Assembly: GCA_036266975.1 (NCBI GenBank)
Contig: DATAWZ010000091.1
Span: forward strand, 1-50,641
Source of the DNA: DATAWZ01 sp036266975
GTDB lineage: Bacteria > Actinomycetota > Thermoleophilia > Solirubrobacterales > Solirubrobacteraceae
Reading direction: 5' to 3'
DNA: 50,641 nucleotides
Shown here: piece by piece, positions 1 through 6,722 of the stretch
Layout of the letters: each line of letters starts with the position of its first letter
Position numbering within the stretch: the first letter of the stretch is position 1
Position numbers and translations under genes: made by a program
The notes under the pieces: model-generated
Told to the model about the DNA's origin: nothing
The model's database searches: none
Seen by the model: only the letters and a program-made list of their open reading frames with translations

Positions 1-2
1 CC

Positions 3-728
3 ATGCCGGGCACCACCGAGGTCCGCCGGCTCGACCTGGCGAGCCTTGAGTCCGTGCGCGAGTTCGCCGCGGGCTGGGAGGGCGAGATCGACCTGCTGAT
101 CAACAACGCGGGCGTCATGGTCCCGCCGCTTACCCGCACCGCCGAGGGCTTCGAGCTGCAGTTCGGCACCAACCACCTCGGCCACTTCGCCCTGGCCAAC
201 CGGCTGCTGCCGCACGTCAGCGGCCGGGTCGTGAGCGTGTCCTCGGGCGCCCACCGCTTCGGGCGGATCGACTTCGACGACCTGCAGTGGGAGCGCAAGT
301 CCTACCGCGCCTGGCGCGCCTACGGGCAGTCCAAGCTCGCCAACCTGCTGTTCAGCGGCGAGTTGCAGCGCCGCCTCACCGAGGCGGGCTCGAGCGTCAT
401 CGCCACCGCGGCGCACCCCGGCTACGCGGCGACCAACCTGCAGTTCGCGAGCGGCCGGCGCAGCCTGGACCTGATCTCGCACCTGGGCAATCGGCTACTC
501 GCCCAGGACGAGAACGCGGGCGCGCTGCCAACGCTGTACGCGGCGGTCGCCGACATCCCGGGCGACAGCTTCGTCGGGCCGGACGGCTTTCAGGAGATGC
601 GCGGCACGCCGACCATCGTCGGGCGCAGCGCGGCCGCGCGGGACGCTGACGTCACGCGGCGCCTGTGGGAGGTCTCCGAGCAGCTCACCGGCGTGGGCTT
701 CCCCCTCGCCGCCGCCGCCGCGGCGTAG
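3..728 (+). CDS. Short-chain dehydrogenase/reductase, 5'-truncated by the window edge
   Basis: This is the C-terminal part of an NAD(P)-dependent SDR-fold oxidoreductase. Over the visible 241 residues there is the NNAG motif at residues 34-37, a VSVSS strand holding the catalytic Ser near residue 80, the YxxxK active-site pair (Y107, K111), and a PGY/ATNL segment after the active site, as in the retinol-dehydrogenase/WWOX-like group of classical SDRs. The N-terminal TGxxxGxG nucleotide-binding loop is missing, so the gene must begin before base 1 and the ATG at base 3 is only an internal methionine. The protein ends in an Ala run. The substrate cannot be told from the sequence. The gene converges on arsC with a 23-nt gap. 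Confidence 0.9.
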   Translation: MPGTTEVRRLDLASLESVREFAAGWEGEIDLLINNAGVMVPPLTRTAEGFELQFGTNHLGHFALANRLLPHVSGRVVSVSSGAHRFGRIDFDDLQWERKSYRAWRAYGQSKLANLLFSGELQRRLTEAGSSVIATAAHPGYAATNLQFASGRRSLDLISHLGNRLLAQDENAGALPTLYAAVADIPGDSFVGPDGFQEMRGTPTIVGRSAAARDADVTRRLWEVSEQLTGVGFPLAAAAAA

Positions 729-751
729 CGCCCCCGTACGGGCGCCGCGGG

Positions 752-1156
752 TCAACGCGTGGCGTCCAGCTCGCCGAGCAGCACCCGGACGCGCTCGGCG
801 ATCTCGTCGCGCGTGGCGCGCACCTCCTCGACCGGGCGGCCCTTGGGGTCGGGCAGGTCCCAGTCGATGTAGCGCTTGCCGGGGATGTAGGGGCACGCAT
901 CGCCGCAGCCCATCGTGACCACGACGTCGGCCTGCTCGGCGAGCTCGCGGGTGAGCGGCTGCGGGCGGCGCTCGGAGAGGTCGATGTCGAGCTCGCGCAT
1001 GACCTGGACGACCTCGGGGTGCACGCGCCCGCCCGGATCGGCCTCGCTTCCCGCCGAGAGCGCGCGGTGGCGGCCGGCGGCGGCGCGCTCGAGCAGCGCG
1101 GCGCTCATCTGTGAGCGGCCGGCGTTGTGCAGGCAGACGAACAGGACGCCGGCCAT
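752..1156 (-). CDS. arsC: Arsenate reductase (LMW-phosphatase fold)
   Basis: The 134-aa cytoplasmic protein should reduce arsenate to arsenite. The family signature is present: the CX5R anion loop with C8 and R14 near the N terminus, the DPKG region with the likely general acid D103, and two more cysteines (C84 and C88 in the TMGCGDAC segment) at about the place of the resolving cysteines of thioredoxin-coupled ArsC. A mycothiol/mycoredoxin-coupled mechanism, common in actinobacteria, is possible and cannot be excluded. Its ATG overlaps the stop of the upstream arsM-arsN1 gene by one base (TGATG), so translational coupling as the last gene of arsR-arsMN-arsC is likely. The arsenite it makes could leave through the MIP channel encoded on the other strand or be methylated by ArsM. 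Confidence 0.93.
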   Translation of the reverse strand: MAGVLFVCLHNAGRSQMSAALLERAAAGRHRALSAGSEADPGGRVHPEVVQVMRELDIDLSERRPQPLTRELAEQADVVVTMGCGDACPYIPGKRYIDWDLPDPKGRPVEEVRATRDEIAERVRVLLGELDATR

Positions 1157-2469
1157 CAGTCACGCGCTGCGCCGCCGCAGCCCCCGTCCGCGCCGCAGCA
1201 TCCGGCCTTCTCGTCAGGCGGGCAGCATGCCGCGGCCGCGGCCGCCGTGCAGCACCGGTCAAGCGCCGCCTCGCCGAGCAGCCGCTCGACCAGCACGCAG
1301 TCCTTCCATTCGCCGTCCACGCGCCCGTGCCGGCGCTGGATGCCGACCTCCTCAAAACCGGCGGCGCGGTGCGCGGCGCGGCTGGCGAGGTTGTCGGCGA
1401 AGACGCGGCTGGTCAGCTTGTACAGGCCGCCCCGTTCGGCGAGCGCGGCCAGCTCGGCGAGCAGCAGCCGGCCGGCGCCGCGGCCCCGAGCGGCGCGGGC
1501 AACGTAGACGGCGTGCTCACCGACGCCGTCATACGCGCAGCGGTCCGAGTAGGCGCCCGCGCGGGCCCAGCCGAGCACCCCCTCCCCCGGGCTGGCCGCG
1601 ACGATGAACGGGCGCTCGCCGGTGAGCCAGCCGGCGAGCTCCTGGGGCGAGCGCGGCCGGGTCTCGAAGGTCGCGCAGCGGTCGGCGATCCCCTCGTTGT
1701 AGATCTCCGCGATCCGCGCGAGGTCGGCCCCCGCGGCGGGCCGCAGCGTGAGCCCGGCCGGTTTGCGCGCCCTGACGGTCGCCGCCGCGGCGTGCTCGTG
1801 GACGCGGTGGGTGTCGGCGATCTGCACCTCGTGCAGCCCGGCGCCGGCGAGCGCGTGCTCGTACTGCGCGCGGGTGAGCGCGCCGGCGATGCAGCCCGTC
1901 CACTGGACCATGTCGGCGCGGGTCCGCCCGTCCATGTCGGGGTCGGCGATCACGTCCGAGACGGCCAGCCGCCCGCCGGGGCGCAGGACCCGGGCGACCT
2001 CGCGCAGGACCGCGGCCTTGTCGGCGGCCAGGTTGATCACGCAGTTGGAGATCACGACGTCGACCGTGCCCTCGGCGAGCGGGATCTCCTCGATGGAGCC
2101 CTTGATGAACTCGACGTTCGCCACCCCGGCCGAGCGCGCGTTCGCGCGTGCGAGCTCGAGCATCTCCTCGGTCATGTCCAGCCCGATCGCGCGGCCCGAC
2201 GGCGCGACACGGCGGGCGCTGATCAACGCGTCGGCGCCGGCGCCGGACCCGAGGTCGAGCACCACCTCACCGTCGCGCAGGTCGGCGACCGCGGTCGGGA
2301 CGCCGCAGCCCAGCGAGGCCGCCAACGCCGCGCCGCCGGCGTCCGCGCCGAGCTCGGCGTAGAGCGCGCCGCCGAACGCCTGCGAACCGCAGCAACCCTC
2401 GCCCTCGGCCAATTCCCGGGCCGCCTGGGCGTACCTCGCGCGGACCTGTTCGCGAAGGGGGTCACTCAC
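1156..2469 (-). CDS. Fused arsenite methyltransferase (ArsM) and ArsN1-type N-acetyltransferase
   Basis: The 437-aa protein joins two arsenic-resistance enzymes. Residues about 1-240 are a SAM-dependent ArsM: a CCG pair (C26, C27), the LDLGSGAGAD SAM loop, and the two other conserved cysteines in SNCVINL and TGCIAGAL that bind As(III). Residues about 245-400 are a GNAT domain of the PAT-like kind called ArsN1 (IYNEGI, ATFETRPRSP, YSDRCAY, RGRGAGR acetyl-CoA loop, WKDCVLVERLL). In characterised ArsN1 proteins this domain acetylates the organoarsenical antibiotic arsinothricin. The last ~35 residues are rich in Cys (CC, CC, CC and single Cys) and may bind arsenic or other soft metals. I chose the GTG at 2469 because it overlaps the arsR stop by 4 nt (GTGA); a longer frame up to 2526 lies wholly inside arsR. 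The fusion order is visible; the arsinothricin role is inferred from family resemblance. Confidence 0.9.
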   Translation of the reverse strand: MSDPLREQVRARYAQAARELAEGEGCCGSQAFGGALYAELGADAGGAALAASLGCGVPTAVADLRDGEVVLDLGSGAGADALISARRVAPSGRAIGLDMTEEMLELARANARSAGVANVEFIKGSIEEIPLAEGTVDVVISNCVINLAADKAAVLREVARVLRPGGRLAVSDVIADPDMDGRTRADMVQWTGCIAGALTRAQYEHALAGAGLHEVQIADTHRVHEHAAAATVRARKPAGLTLRPAAGADLARIAEIYNEGIADRCATFETRPRSPQELAGWLTGERPFIVAASPGEGVLGWARAGAYSDRCAYDGVGEHAVYVARAARGRGAGRLLLAELAALAERGGLYKLTSRVFADNLASRAAHRAAGFEEVGIQRRHGRVDGEWKDCVLVERLLGEAALDRCCTAAAAAACCPPDEKAGCCGADGGCGGAARD

Positions 2470-2819
2470 CGCAGCCACCCCGACAGCTCGGCCAGCGCGC
2501 CCGGCAGGACGTAGTAGTAGGCCCACAGCCCCTGCCGCTCGCAGTCGACGATCCCCGCCTCGCGCAGCTTCTTCAAATGGTGCGAGAGCGTGGGCTGGGA
2601 GATCTCGAACAGCGGCACCAGCTCGCAGACGCAGACCTTGCCGGCGTGCTTGCGCAGCACGTCGACGAGCTGCAGGCGGATCGGGTCACCGAGCGCCTTG
2701 GCGACGTCGGCCATGCGCAGCGCCTGCTCGCGCTCGACGTCCGGGTAGACGACCGGCTCGCAGCACGACTCACCCGCCGCGCGCTTGTGCTTGGGGGCCA
2801 ACGCCAGATCGATCGCCAT
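2466..2819 (-). CDS. arsR: ArsR/SmtB-family arsenite-responsive repressor
   Basis: The protein (117 aa from the ATG at 2819) has a winged helix with the recognition helix ISQPTLSHHLKKL. The CVCEL motif in the preceding helix is the As(III)/Sb(III) site of E. coli-type ArsR, and another Cys pair lies near the N terminus (SCCEP). It should repress its own operon until arsenite binds. A longer reading starting with TTG at 2855 is unlikely, because that TTG is the first part of a TTGACA -35 box (2855-2850). With a 17-nt spacer and a -10-like TAAACG (2832-2827), transcription would begin at or one base before the ATG at 2819, giving a leaderless mRNA. The first gene of arsR-arsMN-arsC. Confidence 0.92.
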   Translation of the reverse strand: MAIDLALAPKHKRAAGESCCEPVVYPDVEREQALRMADVAKALGDPIRLQLVDVLRKHAGKVCVCELVPLFEISQPTLSHHLKKLREAGIVDCERQGLWAYYYVLPGALAELSGWLR

Positions 2820-2837
2820 CGATATACGTTTATCGAT
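2818..2837. promoter_or_regulatory. Probable ArsR operator, near-perfect 20-nt palindrome
   Basis: The sequence ATCGATATACGTTTATCGAT matches its own reverse complement at 18 of 20 positions. It covers the arsR -10 region and start codon and reaches the first possible start codon of the divergent MIP gene, so one bound ArsR dimer could block both directions. AT-rich palindromes of this size at this place are typical of ArsR/SmtB operators. Next to it on the minus strand is a TTGACA -35 box (2855-2850). A weaker plus-strand pair, TTGAAT (2837-2842) and TACTCT (2860-2865) with a 17-nt spacer, could drive the MIP gene. Confidence 0.75.
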
Positions 2838-3586
2838 TGAATCGACGATTGTCAACCTTTACTCTCCTCCCCACGATCCCACCGCTCCCCCGCCGCCTCC
2901 TGGCCGAACTGCTCGGCTCCGCCTTCCTCGCCGCGCTGGTCATCGGCTCGGGCATCGCCGCCCAGCAGCTCTCCCCCGGCGACACCGGCCTCGAGCTGCT
3001 CGAGAACGCCGCGGCGACCGCCGCGGGGCTGTTCGCGATCATCCTGATGTTCGGGCCGATCTCCGGCGGGCACTTCAACCCCGCCGTCTCCTTCGCCGAC
3101 GCGGCGCTGGGCGGCCTGAGCTGGCGCGACGCGCTCGCCTACGCGCCGGCACAGATCGCCGGGTGCGCGCTCGGCGCCCTCGCCGCCAACGGCATGTACG
3201 CCCGCGCGGCGATCAGCATCTCCCACCACCATCGCGCCTCGCCCGCGCACCTGCTCGCCGAGGCGATCGCCACGCTGGGGCTGCTGCTCGTGATCTTCGC
3301 CCTCGCCCGCAGCCGGCGCGCGGCGAGCGCGCCCGCGGCGGTCGGCGCGTACATCGGCGCGGCCTACTTCTTCACCAGCTCCACGAGCTTTGCCAACCCG
3401 GCGATCACGCTCGGTCGCACGCTCTCGAACACGTTCGCCGGGATCGCGCCCGCCTCCGCCCCGGGCTTCATCGCGGCGCAGCTGCTGGGCGCGGGCGCCG
3501 CGCTCGCCGTGATCAGGGTTCTCTATCCGGAGATCACCCCCGCGCAGGCGGCGACCGCGGTCGTGCCTCACCGCGCCACAAGCTAA
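2837..3586 (+). CDS. MIP/aquaglyceroporin-family channel, probable arsenite conduit
   Basis: An integral membrane protein of about 249 aa with about six membrane segments and the two MIP half-helix signatures, FNPAVSF near residue 80 and FANPAITLG near residue 190. Its length and the tandem NPA motifs fit the aquaporin/glyceroporin family. The gene is divergent from arsR-arsMN-arsC and shares its operator, and no ArsB or Acr3 pump is in the window. The likely role is therefore downhill exit of arsenite made by ArsC, as described for AqpS-type proteins in ars operons; this role is an inference from context. The start is uncertain: no ATG or GTG precedes the first membrane helix, and TTG at 2837 or 2849 is possible. 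If the TACTCT -10 at 2860 is used, the true start is further downstream and non-standard. Confidence 0.82.
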   Translation: MNRRLSTFTLLPTIPPLPRRLLAELLGSAFLAALVIGSGIAAQQLSPGDTGLELLENAAATAAGLFAIILMFGPISGGHFNPAVSFADAALGGLSWRDALAYAPAQIAGCALGALAANGMYARAAISISHHHRASPAHLLAEAIATLGLLLVIFALARSRRAASAPAAVGAYIGAAYFFTSSTSFANPAITLGRTLSNTFAGIAPASAPGFIAAQLLGAGAALAVIRVLYPEITPAQAATAVVPHRATS

Positions 3587-3624
3587 GGGGACCACCCGGA
3601 CCATCGATTCGTAGACTGCGCCGA

Positions 3625-4128
3625 GTGCCGGTTGCCGATCACATCGAGCGCGTCGACCACGTCGCGATCGCGCTCCCGGACATCGCCGCCGCGCTCCCGC
3701 TCGTGCGCGACGGCCTCGGCGCCGGCTTCATCGCCGGCGGCGATAACCCGCTCAACGGCCTGCGCGTCGTGCACTTCCAGCTCCCGGGCATGAAGCTCGA
3801 GCTGCTCGCGCCGCTGCGCGAGGACTCGCTCATCTCCGAGCACCTGGCCGAGCACGGCGCGGGCCTGCACCACATCACGATCTTCGTCGACGACCTGCCG
3901 GCGACGATCGACGCGTGGGACGAGCAGGGCATGCGCACGGTCGGCACGGAGCTCGGCTCGAGCGTCTGGAAGGAGACGTTCCTGCACCCGGCCGACACGT
4001 TCGGCGCCCTGCTGCAGTTCGTGCAGACCACCCGCGACTGGACCACGCCGACGCGCGACTTCGACCTGCAGGACGTGCTCGCCGGCCGCGTGCAGTGGAA
4101 GGACTTCACCCCGTGCCTGATGAGCTGA
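3625..4128 (+). CDS. VOC-superfamily protein, methylmalonyl-CoA epimerase-like
   Basis: The 167-aa protein is a vicinal-oxygen-chelate fold built from two beta-alpha-beta-beta-beta modules. Metal-ligand-like positions are visible in VDHVAIAL, in the ELLAPL strand (Glu) and in GLHHITIFVDD (His), the pattern of methylmalonyl-CoA epimerase and glyoxalase-like lyases. It overlaps the following acyl-CoA dehydrogenase by 16 nt, so a role in acyl-CoA metabolism is likely; exact substrate unknown. I chose the GTG at 3625 because a -10-like TAGACT (3612-3617) sits 7 nt before it, which would give a leaderless mRNA. The open frame runs further upstream, but through the MIP gene in another frame. Confidence 0.82.
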   Translation: MPVADHIERVDHVAIALPDIAAALPLVRDGLGAGFIAGGDNPLNGLRVVHFQLPGMKLELLAPLREDSLISEHLAEHGAGLHHITIFVDDLPATIDAWDEQGMRTVGTELGSSVWKETFLHPADTFGALLQFVQTTRDWTTPTRDFDLQDVLAGRVQWKDFTPCLMS

Positions 4129-5366
4129 ACGTCCCCGAGGCGCTGATCGGCGCCGAGGTCGCCGAGACGATGCGCGAGCTGGGCATCGCCCCGCTCGTCC
4201 CGCCCGACGAGCCGGACGACATCGCCGCCCTGCGCGCCCGCGCGGCGCAGGTCGCCAACCAGATCGCGCCCGACGCAAAGCGCTGGGATGAGGAGGAGCG
4301 CTTCCCGGAGCGCTCCTGGCGGGCGATCGTCGACGCCGGGCTGAACGCGCTGAGCGTCCCCGAGCGCTACGGCGGCGAGGGCCGCGGGGTGCGCGAGGCG
4401 TGCGTCGTGCTGGAGGAGCTCGCGCACGTGTGCTTCGCCTCGGCGCTCGCCACCCAGATGTACCTCAACGGCCCGCCGCGCGCGATCCTGCGCCTGGGCA
4501 CCGAGGAGCAGCACGAGCGCTACCTGCCCGGGACCGCGTCGGGCGAGCGCGCCTGGGCGATCGCGATCTCCGAGCCGTGGGCGGGCTCCTCGGCGACCGA
4601 GCTGCGCTGCGAGGCCGCGCCGGACGGTGAGGGCTTTCGCCTGAGCGGGACCAAGTGCTACATCACCAACGCCGCCCGGGCGACCTCGCTGCTCGTGTTC
4701 TGCCGGCTGCCGGGCACCACCGGCGCCAAGGGCATCGGCGCGCTGGTCGTGGAGCAGGACGCCAACGGGATGCAGCTCGTCTCCGACCAGCCCAAGATGG
4801 GCGGCCGCGGCGTCCCCGAGTACGTGCTGGGCTTCGAGGAGGTGCGCATCGACCCGCAGGCGGTGATCCTCGCGCCGCAGGCCGACTCCTCCCGCGGCGC
4901 GGCGATCATGCTCAAGCAGTTCAACCCCGAGCGCTGCGGCAACAGCGCGATGTGCCTGGGCGCGGCGCGGGCGGCGCTCGAGCTCTCGCTCGTGCACCTG
5001 CGCCGCCGGCGCCAGTTCGGCCGCGAGATCGCCGAGTTCCAGGGGCTGCAGTGGAAGGTCGTCGACATGGCGTGCAAGCTCGACGCGGCGCGCATGATGC
5101 TCATGCGCGCCGCCGAGTCCGACGACGACGGCTTTCCCTCCACGCGCTACACGTCGATGGCCAAGGTCTTCGTCAACGAGTCCGCCGAGGAGATCTGCCG
5201 CGAGGCGATCCAGATCCACGGCCACTGGGGCTACACGCGCGATCTGCCGCTCGAGCGCTTCTACCGCGACGTGCGCGGCATGACCCTGGGCGGCGGGACG
5301 AGCGAGATCATGCGCAACGTCGCCGCGGGCGAGCTCCTGGGCCGGCGGTTCCCGCAGACGCGCTGA
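4113..5366 (+). CDS. Acyl-CoA dehydrogenase (FadE-like)
   Basis: This 417-aa FAD-dependent enzyme should introduce a 2,3 double bond into an acyl-CoA thioester. Domains run in order: helical N domain, middle beta domain (AIAISEPWAGSSATEL and KCYITNAARA), and C-terminal four-helix domain ending in IQIHGHWGYTRDLPLERFYRD and LGGGTSEIMRN. At the position of the MCAD catalytic Glu there is Gly (GGGT), but a Glu is present in FNPERCGNS on helix G, where isovaleryl-CoA dehydrogenase places its base, so the enzyme is probably of that type. The GTG start at 4113 lies inside the end of the VOC gene, which points to translational coupling. The 3' end overlaps the convergent unknown gene by 59 nt. Confidence 0.9.
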   Translation: MPDELNVPEALIGAEVAETMRELGIAPLVPPDEPDDIAALRARAAQVANQIAPDAKRWDEEERFPERSWRAIVDAGLNALSVPERYGGEGRGVREACVVLEELAHVCFASALATQMYLNGPPRAILRLGTEEQHERYLPGTASGERAWAIAISEPWAGSSATELRCEAAPDGEGFRLSGTKCYITNAARATSLLVFCRLPGTTGAKGIGALVVEQDANGMQLVSDQPKMGGRGVPEYVLGFEEVRIDPQAVILAPQADSSRGAAIMLKQFNPERCGNSAMCLGAARAALELSLVHLRRRRQFGREIAEFQGLQWKVVDMACKLDAARMMLMRAAESDDDGFPSTRYTSMAKVFVNESAEEICREAIQIHGHWGYTRDLPLERFYRDVRGMTLGGGTSEIMRNVAAGELLGRRFPQTR

Positions 5367-6642
5367 GCCACTGCTCCGCCTGCCGTTCGGCGTTCCAGCG
5401 CGCGAGGAACTCGCCGCAGGCCTCGGGGTCCGAGACGTCGATTCCCGCGCTCCCCGCGTCGATCGCGAGATCCTGGGCTGGGGTGCACCGCGAGGCGTCA
5501 TCGAGCAACTCGAGCATGTCCCCGCGACACCGCTCGACCTCGCTGAGCACGATCCCGATTGCCGCGTCCGGTACCCCTCCTCTGCGACGGCACGCGTACG
5601 CGATCCAGTCGGGTAGCACGTCGGCCACTCGCCGCAGCGAGGCCGGCTCGCCCAGCACCATGTTCGGCACCCAGCTGCACATGAACAGGAGGATCGCCGT
5701 CGGGCTCCAGCGCAGCGGGTCGCCGGGGCTCTCCAGGCAGCCGTAGGCGATCGCGATCTCCACCGCTTCCTCAGCGGCCTTCTCGCCGCGCCATCGCGTG
5801 CCCTCGGGCGAGCTCAGGAAGTCGGCCTGCAGTGCACGGCGCTCCCGCGCCGTGGGCGGAGGGGGCTCACTCAGCGCCGGCCCGTCGGGCAGCGCGCCGA
5901 GCCGGGCCTTGATGAACGCCCGCAAGCGACCCACGCTCTCGTCGGCGGGCAGCTCGGGCAGCTGGTCGTGGATCTCCAACGCGCGCCGCAGGCGCACGCC
6001 GGCTTCGCCCAGGCCCAGCTCACGAGCCACGAACCGCTGGGTGGGCGTCGAATCGCCCCAGCCGGACTCCTCCTGCGCGAGGAGGCCGGCCGCCGTCAGC
6101 GCTCCGCACAGGTTGTGGTTGATGACCACTCCGAGTGTGTGGGTCGGAAAGCCGGGACCCTCGAACTCGATCTCGAGGGTCGCGGCGTCGTTGAAGATCT
6201 CCTCGCACAGGAGCAGCGCCACCGTCGCGCGAGCCTGACCCACCTGCGAGGCCCACGCGGGCTCGGGCAGCCCGCCGGCGGCGAGACGATCGCCGGCCGC
6301 GGCGGCCAGGCGCCGGTGAGCGGTCACGCCCACGCCGGTCATCGCCCGCAGCGTGGTCAGCGCCCCCGCGGTGGCGTGCTTCTCGAGCGCCTTGACGAAC
6401 TCCGGTAAGGCGCGCTCGTCGACGCCGGCGGCGCGTCGGTCGCCGCTGTTGGGCCAGGCGCCGACGAGCCGGGAGGCCCAGAGCTCGGCAGCGAGGACGT
6501 CATCCAGCGCACGCGCCTGCTGCTCGGCGATGTGCGCCATCTTGCTCATGCGCGAGGCGAGCTCGGCATCGGTGTCGGCCTTGCGGCTGCGACGCTGGCG
6601 CTGCGCGCGTCGCCGTTGTTGGTCACTGCGTCGTTGGCTCAT
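5308..6642 (-). CDS. Unknown 444-aa soluble protein
   Basis: I do not recognise a family. The first ~25 residues are strongly basic (many Arg and Gln), followed by a mostly alpha-helical, acidic to neutral protein without a signal peptide or a clear membrane segment. The C terminus again ends in Arg. Codon use is slightly less GC-extreme than in the neighbours. A basic head followed by a helical body resembles some SEC-C-associated or nucleic-acid-binding orphan proteins of this lineage, but no SEC-C cysteine motif is present. The gene stands alone on the minus strand between two acyl-CoA genes. Its end overlaps the acyl-CoA dehydrogenase by 59 nt tail to tail, so either it is real and slightly extended or its last ~19 codons are not conserved. 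Confidence 0.75.
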   Translation of the reverse strand: MSQRRSDQQRRRAQRQRRSRKADTDAELASRMSKMAHIAEQQARALDDVLAAELWASRLVGAWPNSGDRRAAGVDERALPEFVKALEKHATAGALTTLRAMTGVGVTAHRRLAAAAGDRLAAGGLPEPAWASQVGQARATVALLLCEEIFNDAATLEIEFEGPGFPTHTLGVVINHNLCGALTAAGLLAQEESGWGDSTPTQRFVARELGLGEAGVRLRRALEIHDQLPELPADESVGRLRAFIKARLGALPDGPALSEPPPPTARERRALQADFLSSPEGTRWRGEKAAEEAVEIAIAYGCLESPGDPLRWSPTAILLFMCSWVPNMVLGEPASLRRVADVLPDWIAYACRRRGGVPDAAIGIVLSEVERCRGDMLELLDDASRCTPAQDLAIDAGSAGIDVSDPEACGEFLARWNAERQAEQWLSASAGTAGPGARPRRRCA

Positions 6643-6722
6643 GCCCCCCGAAGCTACTCACGGCTTGGGACACAATCCGTCAGGCGCCGCCACGCGGCGC
6701 GATCGGGCCCTATGCTCCCGCC

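Noticed and set aside
3639..5501. 620-codon open frame on the minus strand
   Set aside because: Antisense to the VOC and acyl-CoA dehydrogenase genes; composition typical of a reverse-strand shadow.
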